Of a DNA stretch of 6,178 nt, positions 1 through 6,003 are shown piece by piece; the first letter of the stretch is position 1; each line of letters starts with the position of its first letter. The DNA comes from Pseudomonadota bacterium (GTDB taxonomy: Bacteria > Pseudomonadota > Gammaproteobacteria > Pseudomonadales > UBA5518), in NCBI GenBank assembly GCA_022705125.1, contig JAKJFB010000169.1, forward strand, positions 274-6,451, read 5' to 3'. The notes under the pieces were generated by a model that saw only the letters and a program-made list of their open reading frames with translations, made no database searches and was not told where the DNA came from. The position numbers were made by a program, and so were the translations under genes.

Positions 1-507
1 TCCAATGGTCGGTCTCGATCCGAAGGCGTCCATGGTCCCGGATGAGATAGAGGACCGTCGTCTCATACTGTTCATCCGCAGGGTCGGGGTCATAGACGTT
101 CTCGACGAAAACGACATCGAGCTCGTCCGGTGTTCCCTTGCGCGTGGCGTGCGTGGCGACGGTGCTGTTTTGCCGGAATGTTTCGACAGTCACGTCCGGC
201 GTCACGACCAGAACCCCGCCGGCATCCAGGTGGGCAGACGCCGTGCGCAACGCCGCCACGAAGTCCGCGAGGCAGGTCATGTATGAAACTGCGTCGTCCA
301 TCAGGACGGCATCGAATGTCCTCCCCAGCCGGAATGTCCGCTGCCTCCGCCGCACCCGATGTCCAGCAGTGTGCGTGCCGGATGCATTGCATGCTGTGCA
401 ATCAGGTTCGCGACATGACGGCAGTAGTGAGCGTACTCATCGGCGGCATCGCCCCACATTGGCCACAGCCATGCCAGGTCCGTGTAAAGACGACAGGTAT
501 TGTTCAT
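1..507 (-). pseudogene. Class I SAM-dependent methyltransferase, broken by an internal deletion; runs off the left edge
   Basis: The reading frame opens at ATG 507 (a GTG at 510 is also possible), behind a purine-rich AGGA. It gives an N-terminal part ending in SAM-binding motif I, LLDIGCGGG (about 343-369), and then hits a stop near 301. The frame one base away resumes at about 339 with TFRLGRTFDAVLMDDA and runs to base 1 with typical family sequence: VSYMTCLADFVAALRTA, then LDAGGVLVVTPDV, then DPDPADEQYETTVLYLIRD. In intact relatives about 40 residues separate motif I from the RTFRLGRTFDAV block, covering the acidic motif II loop and the LSPxML segment. They are missing here, and the join is out of frame. 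Without this loop the SAM pocket cannot form, so the gene should be dead. The substrate is unknown. The family call is secure; whether the lesion is biological or an assembly error is not. Confidence 0.75.
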
Positions 508-574
508 CACTCATATCCTGCCGAACGTCACGTTCAGCGCCGCCGTGGGTGTCCGATGCAAAGCCTGCTCGGGC

Positions 575-777
575 GCGCCGCCTTTGCAGCGTATCTTTGC
601 GCTCTGCTGCACATGCCCGCCAGGCCGCGGCTCATCGCCGCCCATAAAACGCGTCAGTGAAATGAGAACGTCAAGTGCACACGGGTTCTGCCTGCAACCC
701 GTAATGATGCAAAGTCTCTCGTACATTTCATACGGCTCAGCCACACCGAACATGAAATCGTCGCCAGCCCGGATCAT
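575..777 (-). pseudogene. Cdd1-like ('pathogenicity locus') helix-hairpin-helix protein remnant
   Basis: In the minus frame that is open down to 511, the segment EPYEMYERLCIITGCRQNPC followed by ALDVLISLTRFMGGDEPRP matches my recollection of the Cdd1 family (PF11731), whose hallmark is a YxRLCxxTGxxxDPCVLDxFxSxxxF block. The N-terminal helix-hairpin-helix part (roughly 30 residues, with the IGPxxAxD loop) is not visible. After PRP the frame drifts. The expected tryptophan-containing tail appears one frame over as WRACAAERKDTL (about 587-622), which suggests a one-base indel near 620-625. The family's role is not established; helix-hairpin-helix folds usually bind DNA. Sequence upstream in the same frame belongs to a GNAT remnant, so this is not an intact gene. 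The family is recognised from memory of its consensus. Confidence 0.55.
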
Positions 778-792
778 TGACGTGCGCTTTAC

Positions 793-987
793 GCCGGCGC
801 GAAGCTGCAGGTTGAGCTTCGGGCATCCCCGGGCTGTCAGCAGCGATTCCAACGTGGCCACGAGTTTCCCGCCGAGACCCTTGCCCCGGAGTTCCGGGAC
901 CAGGTCCGGCTGCGTAGTGAGCTTGCGCAGAATGTGCTTGCGCGGATCGTTCCATGACCGAGTGAGCGTGCAGCGGTGCCACAGCGG
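793..987 (-). pseudogene. YpeA-like GNAT acetyltransferase remnant with an internal in-frame deletion
   Basis: PLWHRCTLTRSWNDPRKHIL then RKLTTQPDL matches the start of YpeA-type GNAT proteins (LW..C.LxRPWNDPxxDIxRK). It is followed directly by VPELRGKGLGGKLV, then ATLESLLTARGCPKLNLQLR. The R-G-K-G-L-G-G loop is the acetyl-CoA pyrophosphate-binding motif A, and RGCPKLNLQ is the usual following strand. About 30 residues normally lie between the QPDL and PELRG equivalents (the FLV..E strand and the GYDGHRGxxYYLxV strand), and here they are absent. The C-terminal AxxFYxxLGY...SxGKRL part is also absent; sequence after LQLR passes into the Cdd1 remnant. The central sheet is therefore incomplete and activity is unlikely. 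Confidence 0.65.
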
Positions 988-1068
988 CATGCCGATGTCC
1001 GCGACCGACGGATTGAAGCCGGCTTCCTCACGAACCTCACGCACTGCGGCCTCGGCAATGTTCTCGCC
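988..1068 (-). pseudogene. Nudix hydrolase remnant (Nudix helix only)
   Basis: GENIAEAAVREVREEAGF followed by NPSVADIG matches the Nudix box E-x7-REUxEExGU, with the metal-binding glutamates of REVREE present. The box's first glycine (the GGxxxxGE loop) is absent, because the residues before it are an arginine-rich stretch with no family resemblance. Nothing of the N-terminal beta sheet is visible in any minus frame. The segment passes straight into the GNAT remnant. Nudix enzymes hydrolyse nucleoside diphosphate-linked substrates, but a lone helix of about 27 residues cannot. It starts 98 bases past the ubiD stop. Short but specific; I trust the motif and not a function. Confidence 0.5.
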
Positions 1069-1089
1069 GCGCGATCTTCGGAGGAAATC

Positions 1090-1130
1090 GCGCGCATGGC
1101 GCGCTACTGCGGCGCTTCGACCGGCGCCGC
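1090..1130. repeat. Two adjacent GC-rich inverted repeats downstream of ubiD
   Basis: GCGCGC (1090-1095) pairs with GCGCGC (1099-1104) across a 3-base loop, and GCGGCGC (1109-1115) pairs with GCGCCGC (1124-1130) across 8 bases. They lie 37-77 bases past the ubiD stop. On the minus strand the second-read hairpin is followed only by GATTT, so this is not a convincing intrinsic terminator. They could mark the 3' end of the rho-ubiD transcript or be by-products of high GC. Confidence 0.35.
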
Positions 1131-1166
1131 GCGATGTTCGCGACGCCTTCGTCGGCATTGCCGGGC

Positions 1167-2633
1167 TCAGGAAATGCCGAGCGAGCCCCACATCTCGTCG
1201 ATGCGCTGCTTGACTGCCGCATCCATCGCAATCGGGCGGCCCCACTCGCGCGTGGTCTCGCCGGGCAGCTTGTTGGTGGCGTCGAAGCCGACCTTGCCGC
1301 CGAGGCCCGCCACGGGCGAGGCGAAGTCGAGGTAATCGATCGGGGTGTTTTCGAGCAGCAGCGTGTCGCGCTTGGGGTCCATGCGCGTGGTCATGGCCCA
1401 GATCACGTCCTTCCAGTCGCGCGCGTTGACGTCGTCGTCGGTCACGATCAGGAACTTCGTGTACATGAACTGGCGCAGGAAGGACCACGCCGCCATCATC
1501 ACGCGCTTGGCGTGCCCCGGGTACTGCTTCTTCATCGTGATCACCGCGAGGCGGTACGAGCAACCCTCGGGCGGCAGATAGAAGTCCACGATCTCCGGGA
1601 ACTGCCGTTGCAGGAGCGGCACGAACACCTCGTTCAGCGCCGCGCCCAGCACCGCGGGCTCGTCCGGCGGGCGGCCGGTGTAGGTGCTGTGGTAGATGGG
1701 GTTGTCGCGATGCAGCAGGCGCTCGACCGTGAACACCGGGAAGCGCTCCACCTCGTTGTAGTAACCGGTGTGATCACCGAAGGGGCCCTCCTCGGCGAAA
1801 TCGTCGGGGTAGATGTGGCCTTCCAGCACGATCTCGGCGCTCGCGGGCACCTGCAGGTTGCCCACGCCGGCGTTGACCAGCAGCGTCTTAGAGCCGCGCA
1901 GCAGCCCGGCGAAAGCGTATTCGGACAGCGTGTCCGGCACCGGCGTGACGGCGCCGAGAATAGTCGCGGGATCGGCGCCCAGCGCCACCGCCACCGGGTA
2001 GGGCTTGCCGGGGTTCTGCTGCCTGAACTCCTGGAAATCCAGCGCGCCGCCGCGGTGTGACAGCCAGCGCATGATCAGGCGGTTGCGGCCGATCAACTGC
2101 ATGCGGTAGATGCCGAGGTTCTGCCGTTCCTTGTGCGGGCCGCGCGTGATCACCAGCGGCCAGGTCACCAATGGCCCCACGTCGCCGGGCCAGCAGGTCT
2201 GGATCGGGAGCATCGTGAGATCTACGTCGTCGCGCTCGATGATGTTGTCGTGGATCTCGCCGCGCGCGACCACCTTCGGCGACATCGTCAGCACCTGGCG
2301 GAATATCGGCAGCTGGTTCCACGCCTCGCGCATACCGCGCGGCGGATCGGGCTGGCGCAGGAAGGCGAGCAGCTCGCCGATCTCGCGCAGGCTCGCGGTA
2401 TCCGAGCGGCCCATGCCGCGCGCGACCCGCAGCTCCGTGCCGAACAGGTTCGCGAGCAGGGGAATCTTCGAGCCCTTCGGGTTCTCGAACAGCAGCGCGG
2501 GGCCGCCCGCGCGCAGCGTGCGATCGCAGATCTCGGTGATCTCGAGATGCGGATCGACGGGAACCGCGATCCGCTTCAGCTCGCCGGCGCCTTCCAGCGC
2601 CTTGATGAACTCGCGCAGGTCGCGGTACGACAT
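1167..2633 (-). CDS. ubiD: 4-hydroxy-3-polyprenylbenzoate decarboxylase UbiD
   Basis: This cytosolic or membrane-associated enzyme removes the carboxyl group from 3-polyprenyl-4-hydroxybenzoate in ubiquinone synthesis. It uses prenylated FMN supplied by UbiX, plus a divalent metal and potassium. The 488 residues (E. coli UbiD has 497) are collinear with the family. N172 in NLGIYR and E238 in LSEYAFAG correspond to E. coli metal ligands N175 and E241. RWLSHRGGA (189-197) is the cofactor-binding stretch, and D287 in [10 protein letters not shown] corresponds to the proton donor D290. The C-terminal half ([27 protein letters not shown]) is typical. The ATG at 2633 gives the usual [10 protein letters not shown] start, with a weak AGGA about 11 bases upstream. 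It lies 22 bases after the rho stop with no terminator between, so it probably depends on the rho transcript. No ubiX is in view. No damage seen. Confidence 0.97.
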   Translation of the reverse strand: MSYRDLREFIKALEGAGELKRIAVPVDPHLEITEICDRTLRAGGPALLFENPKGSKIPLLANLFGTELRVARGMGRSDTASLREIGELLAFLRQPDPPRGMREAWNQLPIFRQVLTMSPKVVARGEIHDNIIERDDVDLTMLPIQTCWPGDVGPLVTWPLVITRGPHKERQNLGIYRMQLIGRNRLIMRWLSHRGGALDFQEFRQQNPGKPYPVAVALGADPATILGAVTPVPDTLSEYAFAGLLRGSKTLLVNAGVGNLQVPASAEIVLEGHIYPDDFAEEGPFGDHTGYYNEVERFPVFTVERLLHRDNPIYHSTYTGRPPDEPAVLGAALNEVFVPLLQRQFPEIVDFYLPPEGCSYRLAVITMKKQYPGHAKRVMMAAWSFLRQFMYTKFLIVTDDDVNARDWKDVIWAMTTRMDPKRDTLLLENTPIDYLDFASPVAGLGGKVGFDATNKLPGETTREWGRPIAMDAAVKQRIDEMWGSLGIS

Positions 2634-2655
2634 GGCGCGGTACGTCCTGCGAGGT

Positions 2656-3915
<1,260 letters not shown>

Positions 3916-4080
3916 GTGTGTTGGTGTGGTGTGTTGGATGGGAAGAATGGATTTGTGCGTTACCGGAAGGCGGCACGCGGAGATGCCAGCGAGTCACGCC
4001 GAGAAGCGCAGATCCAGACGCGGAAACAGGGGTTGGAGCGGCAGATCAGGAGTGACTGGACGGGCTGGTTGCATTTGAAC
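3916..4080 (-). promoter_or_regulatory. rho 5' leader: C-rich, G-poor, rut-like
   Basis: Read on the minus strand, the 165 bases between the predicted transcription start and the rho ATG contain 68 C and 29 G by hand count. Two patches stand out: 4021-4080 (25 C, 10 G, many CC and TC dinucleotides) and 3916-3960 (21 C, one G, rich in CACACC). C-rich, G-poor and poorly structured RNA is what Rho loads onto, and rho is known to be autoregulated through its leader in E. coli. No purine-rich ribosome-binding site lies before the ATG. Autoregulation here is inferred, not shown. Confidence 0.5.
3994..4074 (-). other. Possible 26-codon leader ORF in the rho leader
   Basis: An ATG at 4074 opens a frame of 26 codons (MQPARPVTPDLPLQPLFPRL then DLRFSA) that ends in TGA at 3994. 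E. coli has a comparable short upstream ORF, rhoL, but its peptide has no conserved sequence to compare. The ATG would lie only about 6 bases from the predicted transcript start and has no ribosome-binding site, so translation is doubtful. The proline and leucine content largely reflects the C-rich DNA. Confidence 0.2.
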
Positions 4081-4087
4081 GGGGGCA

Positions 4088-4117
4088 AATGTAGCACGCG
4101 TTCCCGGCGCCAGTCCA
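4088..4117 (-). promoter_or_regulatory. Predicted sigma70 promoter of rho
   Basis: On the minus strand an extended -10, TGC-TACATT (4096-4088), lies 18 bases after TGGACT (4117-4112), which matches 4 of 6 bases of the -35 consensus. The start would fall near 4080, giving a leader of about 165 bases. It follows the trxA gene and its downstream hairpin, so rho and ubiD would have their own start in addition to any readthrough from trxA. Confidence 0.5.
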
Positions 4118-4131
4118 GCACCCCGGGCGTC

Positions 4132-4165
4132 GCGTGGCGCGGGCCCTCGACCGGCCCGCGCACGC
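4132..4165 (-). terminator. Strong GC hairpin just after trxA, no U-tract
   Basis: Arms 4132-4145 and 4153-4165 form a 13-bp stem with one bulged base (4137) and a 7-base loop, 11 bases past the trxA stop. No T-run follows on the minus strand, so it does not fit an intrinsic terminator. It could end trxA transcription weakly, or protect the trxA mRNA 3' end, while leaving the rho promoter clear. Confidence 0.35.
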
Positions 4166-4176
4166 ACGATCGGGAC

Positions 4177-4506
4177 TCAGGCGATGGCCGAGTCGATGAA
4201 CGAGGCGAGTTGCGAACGCGATACCGCACCCACCTTGGTCGCCTCGGCGTTGCCGTTCATGAAGATCATCAGCGTCGGGATGCCGCGGATCGCAAAGCGC
4301 GCCGGCGTCTCGCCGTTGGCGTCCACGTCCATCTTGCAGACTTTCAGCCGGCCGGCGTATTCGCGCGCGATCTCGTCGAGCACCGGCGCGATCATCTTGC
4401 ACGGTCCGCACCACTCGGCCCAGTAGTCCACGAGGACGGGAAGCTTGGACTTCAGGACTTCCTCCTCGAAGGAGGCGTCGGTGACATGGACGATATGCTC
4501 GCTCAT
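4177..4506 (-). CDS. trxA: Thioredoxin 1
   Basis: This small cytosolic dithiol-disulfide oxidoreductase, reduced by thioredoxin reductase, supplies electrons to ribonucleotide reductase, methionine sulfoxide reductase and other targets. The product has 109 residues, the E. coli length. The active site WCGPCK is at 32-37 (C33, C36), the buried acid at D27 in VLVDYWAEW, and the cis-proline at P77 in IRGIPTLMIF. G93 and the C-terminal helix follow as expected. An extra cysteine, C57, sits in LKVCKMD, where many relatives also vary. An upstream in-frame ATG at 4572 would add 22 unlike residues and lies before the predicted promoter. The ATG at 4506 is preceded by GGAG (4513-4516) at 6 bases and gives the family start MSEHIVHVTD. 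It is divergent from the DUF2390 gene and upstream of rho. Confidence 0.98.
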   Translation of the reverse strand: MSEHIVHVTDASFEEEVLKSKLPVLVDYWAEWCGPCKMIAPVLDEIAREYAGRLKVCKMDVDANGETPARFAIRGIPTLMIFMNGNAEATKVGAVSRSQLASFIDSAIA

Positions 4507-4551
4507 CGGTTTCTCCGGGTGCGTTGCGGGTGGTGTCGGGGCTGTGCGCGA

Positions 4552-4560
4552 ATCATAGCA
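4552..4560 (-). promoter_or_regulatory. Extended -10 promoter of trxA
   Basis: The minus strand reads TGC-TATGAT (4560-4552), a near-consensus extended -10 element. The -35 is poor: TTCCCA at a 19-base spacing is the best candidate, which fits an extended -10 promoter. A start near 4545 would leave a 5' UTR of about 39 bases carrying the GGAG ribosome-binding site. Confidence 0.6.
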
Positions 4561-4655
4561 CCCGGGAATCATCTGCTGGGAAGATGGGGATTGCCGTGAC
4601 GCGTTTCAAGCGCGACACCGCATGCGCCGTTCGGCGAGAATCCGTTTGCATGGAC

Positions 4656-4660
4656 GGAGG
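4656..4660 (+). promoter_or_regulatory. Ribosome-binding site deciding the DUF2390 start
   Basis: GGAGG lies 4 bases before ATG 4665. A second in-frame ATG at 4650 has only a weak GAGAA upstream, and the family N-terminus starts just before the FW(E/R)F motif, so 4665 is preferred. Confidence 0.6.
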
Positions 4661-4664
4661 GATC

Positions 4665-5153
4665 ATGGGCACGGAGGAATTCTGGGAGTTCGCGCTCGCA
4701 CGCTACGCCCGTCCGGGCGTGGCGCAGTGCTGCGTGGCGCTCCAGGACGAGCACGGCGCGAACGTGATGTTGTTGCTGTACTGCGCCTGGCGCGCGCAGG
4801 GCGGCGACTGCGTGCGGGGCGCGGCGTTGCGCCAGGCGATCGCGCGCCTCGAACCGCTCGACCGTCACCTGGTGCGTCCGCTGCGCGCGGCGCGGCGCGC
4901 AATTCGTCGCGCCGCCGATGCGCTCGGCTCCCCCGCGCTTGCCGTCGGCGCCGATCGCCTGATGCAGGCGGAGCTCGCGGCCGAGCGCCGCCAGGCCAGG
5001 CTGCTGGCGGACGGAGCATCGTCGCTGCGCGCGGGGCCCGCGCGCACATGCGCCGCGCAATCGCTCGCCGCATGCCTCGAGGGCAGCGGCACGGCCCCTG
5101 CGCAGGCAGCGATCGCGGGCGCGCGGCTGGCCGCGCTGGTGTTCGATTACTGA
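4665..5153 (+). CDS. TIGR02444/DUF2390 family protein of unknown function
   Basis: The 162-residue product begins EEFWEFALARYARPGVAQCC then VALQDEHGANVMLLLYCAW. This closely follows the conserved N-terminus of the TIGR02444/PF09523 family (FWxFSLxLYxxPGVAxxCLxLQDxxGxDVNLLLFCLW). The rest is alanine- and arginine-rich and probably helical (RLEPLDRHLVRPLRAARRAI, then RLMQAELAAERRQARLL), ending in LVFDY. There is no signal peptide and no membrane segment, so it should be cytosolic. No biochemical role is known to me. The family is small, mostly gammaproteobacterial, and typically 150-180 residues, so this copy looks complete. It is divergent from trxA across a 158-base gap and lies 91 bases before the isomerase gene on the same strand. 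I found no convincing promoter of its own. Confidence 0.88.
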   Translation: MGTEEFWEFALARYARPGVAQCCVALQDEHGANVMLLLYCAWRAQGGDCVRGAALRQAIARLEPLDRHLVRPLRAARRAIRRAADALGSPALAVGADRLMQAELAAERRQARLLADGASSLRAGPARTCAAQSLAACLEGSGTAPAQAAIAGARLAALVFDY

Positions 5154-5191
5154 GCCCGGGCGGCGCATATCCAAGCGCGCGGGGCCTCATG

Positions 5192-5219
5192 TATGATGCG
5201 GCGCTCCCGCGCATGCGCG
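5192..5219 (+). promoter_or_regulatory. Candidate promoter -10 and palindrome before the FKBP gene
   Basis: TATGAT at 5192-5197 is a good -10 hexamer about 48 bases before the start codon; no good -35 is visible at 16-18 bases. The 12-base palindrome CGCGCATGCGCG (5208-5219) lies in the would-be 5' UTR or start region. It could be an operator or a small hairpin, but GC-rich palindromes arise easily here. Confidence 0.35.
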
Positions 5220-5233
5220 CGTCATTCCCCCCC

Positions 5234-5238
5234 GAGGA
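5234..5238 (+). promoter_or_regulatory. Ribosome-binding site of the FKBP gene
   Basis: GAGGA lies 6 bases before ATG 5245. This spacing supports that start, which also gives a proper lipoprotein signal. Confidence 0.7.
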
Positions 5239-5244
5239 CTCCAG

Positions 5245-6003
5245 ATGAACCGTTCCGTTTCCCTGCCCGTGGCATTCTGCGTGTCGCTGCTCGCGCTCGC
5301 GGGCTGCAATGAATCCAAGGCGCCCGAGGATGCCGCCAACGCCGATGGCGGCGCCGCGATCAGCACCGATGCCCAGCGCATGGGTTACAGCCTCGGTGCC
5401 TCGATGGGCCGCCAGTTCCGCAACGACAAGCTGCAGGTCGATGCCGAAGCGCTGGCCAAAGGCGTGCTCGAGGGTTTCACCGCCGACAAGCTGGCCCTGA
5501 CGGACGAGGAAGTGGCCGCCGGCATGCAACAGTTGCAGAAGACGCACTCCGAGCGCATGCAGGCCGAACAGAAGGCCGCTGCCGACAAGAACCTCGCCGA
5601 GGGCGAGGCCTTCCTGAAAGACAACGCCACCAAGGAAGGCGTGGTAACCACGGAAAGCGGTCTGCAGTACCGGATCGTCACCGCCGGCGAAGGTCCGAAG
5701 CCGGGCGCCGAGGATGTGGTCAAGGTGCACTATCGCGGCACGCTGATCGACGGCACCGAGTTCGACAGCTCCTACAAGCGCGGCGAGCCGGTGACCTTCC
5801 CGGTCGGCGGCGTGATCCCGGGCTGGGTCGAGGCGCTGCAACTGATGCCGGTTGGCTCGAAGTGGGAACTCTACATCCCCTCGGGCCTGGCTTACGGCCC
5901 CGGCGGCGCGGGCAACCAGATCGGACCGAACTCGGCGCTGAAGTTCGAAGTGGAACTGCTGTCGATCGAGCCCAAGGAAGCGACCGAAGCCGCTACGGAG
6001 TAA
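5245..6003 (+). CDS. Lipoprotein FKBP-type peptidyl-prolyl cis-trans isomerase (Mip/FkpA class)
   Basis: It is predicted to catalyse prolyl isomerisation and act as a chaperone for envelope proteins. Of the 252 residues, 1-20 are a signal peptide with lipobox LAGC, so C21 would be lipidated. N22 follows, which by the +2 rule suggests the outer membrane. Residues 40-130 are the FKBP_N dimerisation part (TDAQRMGYSLGASMGRQF, then a long charged helix, EEVAAGMQQLQKTHSERMQA). Residues 139-242 are the FKBP domain. Pocket residues visible by alignment to FKBP12 are Y163 (VHYRG), F173 and D174 (TEFDSSY), F185, V190-I191 and W194 (GGVIPGW), Y217 (GLAYG) and F234. The H87 position is N, as often seen in bacterial homologues. 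The length suits the Mip/FkpA class. The gene may be cotranscribed with the DUF2390 gene but has its own -10-like sequence. Its 3' end overlaps a convergent gene. Confidence 0.95.
   Translation: MNRSVSLPVAFCVSLLALAGCNESKAPEDAANADGGAAISTDAQRMGYSLGASMGRQFRNDKLQVDAEALAKGVLEGFTADKLALTDEEVAAGMQQLQKTHSERMQAEQKAAADKNLAEGEAFLKDNATKEGVVTTESGLQYRIVTAGEGPKPGAEDVVKVHYRGTLIDGTEFDSSYKRGEPVTFPVGGVIPGWVEALQLMPVGSKWELYIPSGLAYGPGGAGNQIGPNSALKFEVELLSIEPKEATEAATE

Noticed and set aside
130..660. Plus-strand open frames of 169-176 codons over the remnants
   Set aside because: Arg/Pro-rich shadows. The minus strand carries clear methyltransferase and Cdd1 motifs over the same bases.
481..800. Integron cassette (attC-like) sites between the small accessory genes
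   Set aside because: GNAT, Nudix and methyltransferase genes are common cassettes, but I found no paired RYYYAAC / GTTRRRY boxes. GAACGTCACGTTC is only a short inverted repeat.
1167..1563. N-terminal 133 residues of the 350-codon minus frame over ubiD
   Set aside because: They overlap ubiD in another frame and are Arg/His/Asp-rich; only the part beyond the ubiD stop resembles known families.
1134..2060. A 308-codon plus-strand open frame
   Set aside because: Shadow of ubiD on the opposite strand, with a low-complexity composition.
4507..4572. Longer thioredoxin start at 4572
   Set aside because: It would add 22 residues absent from the family and start upstream of the predicted -10; ATG 4506 has GGAG at 6 bases.
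4663..5841. A 392-codon minus-strand open frame
   Set aside because: Antisense to the DUF2390 and FKBP genes, both well supported; no recognisable motif.
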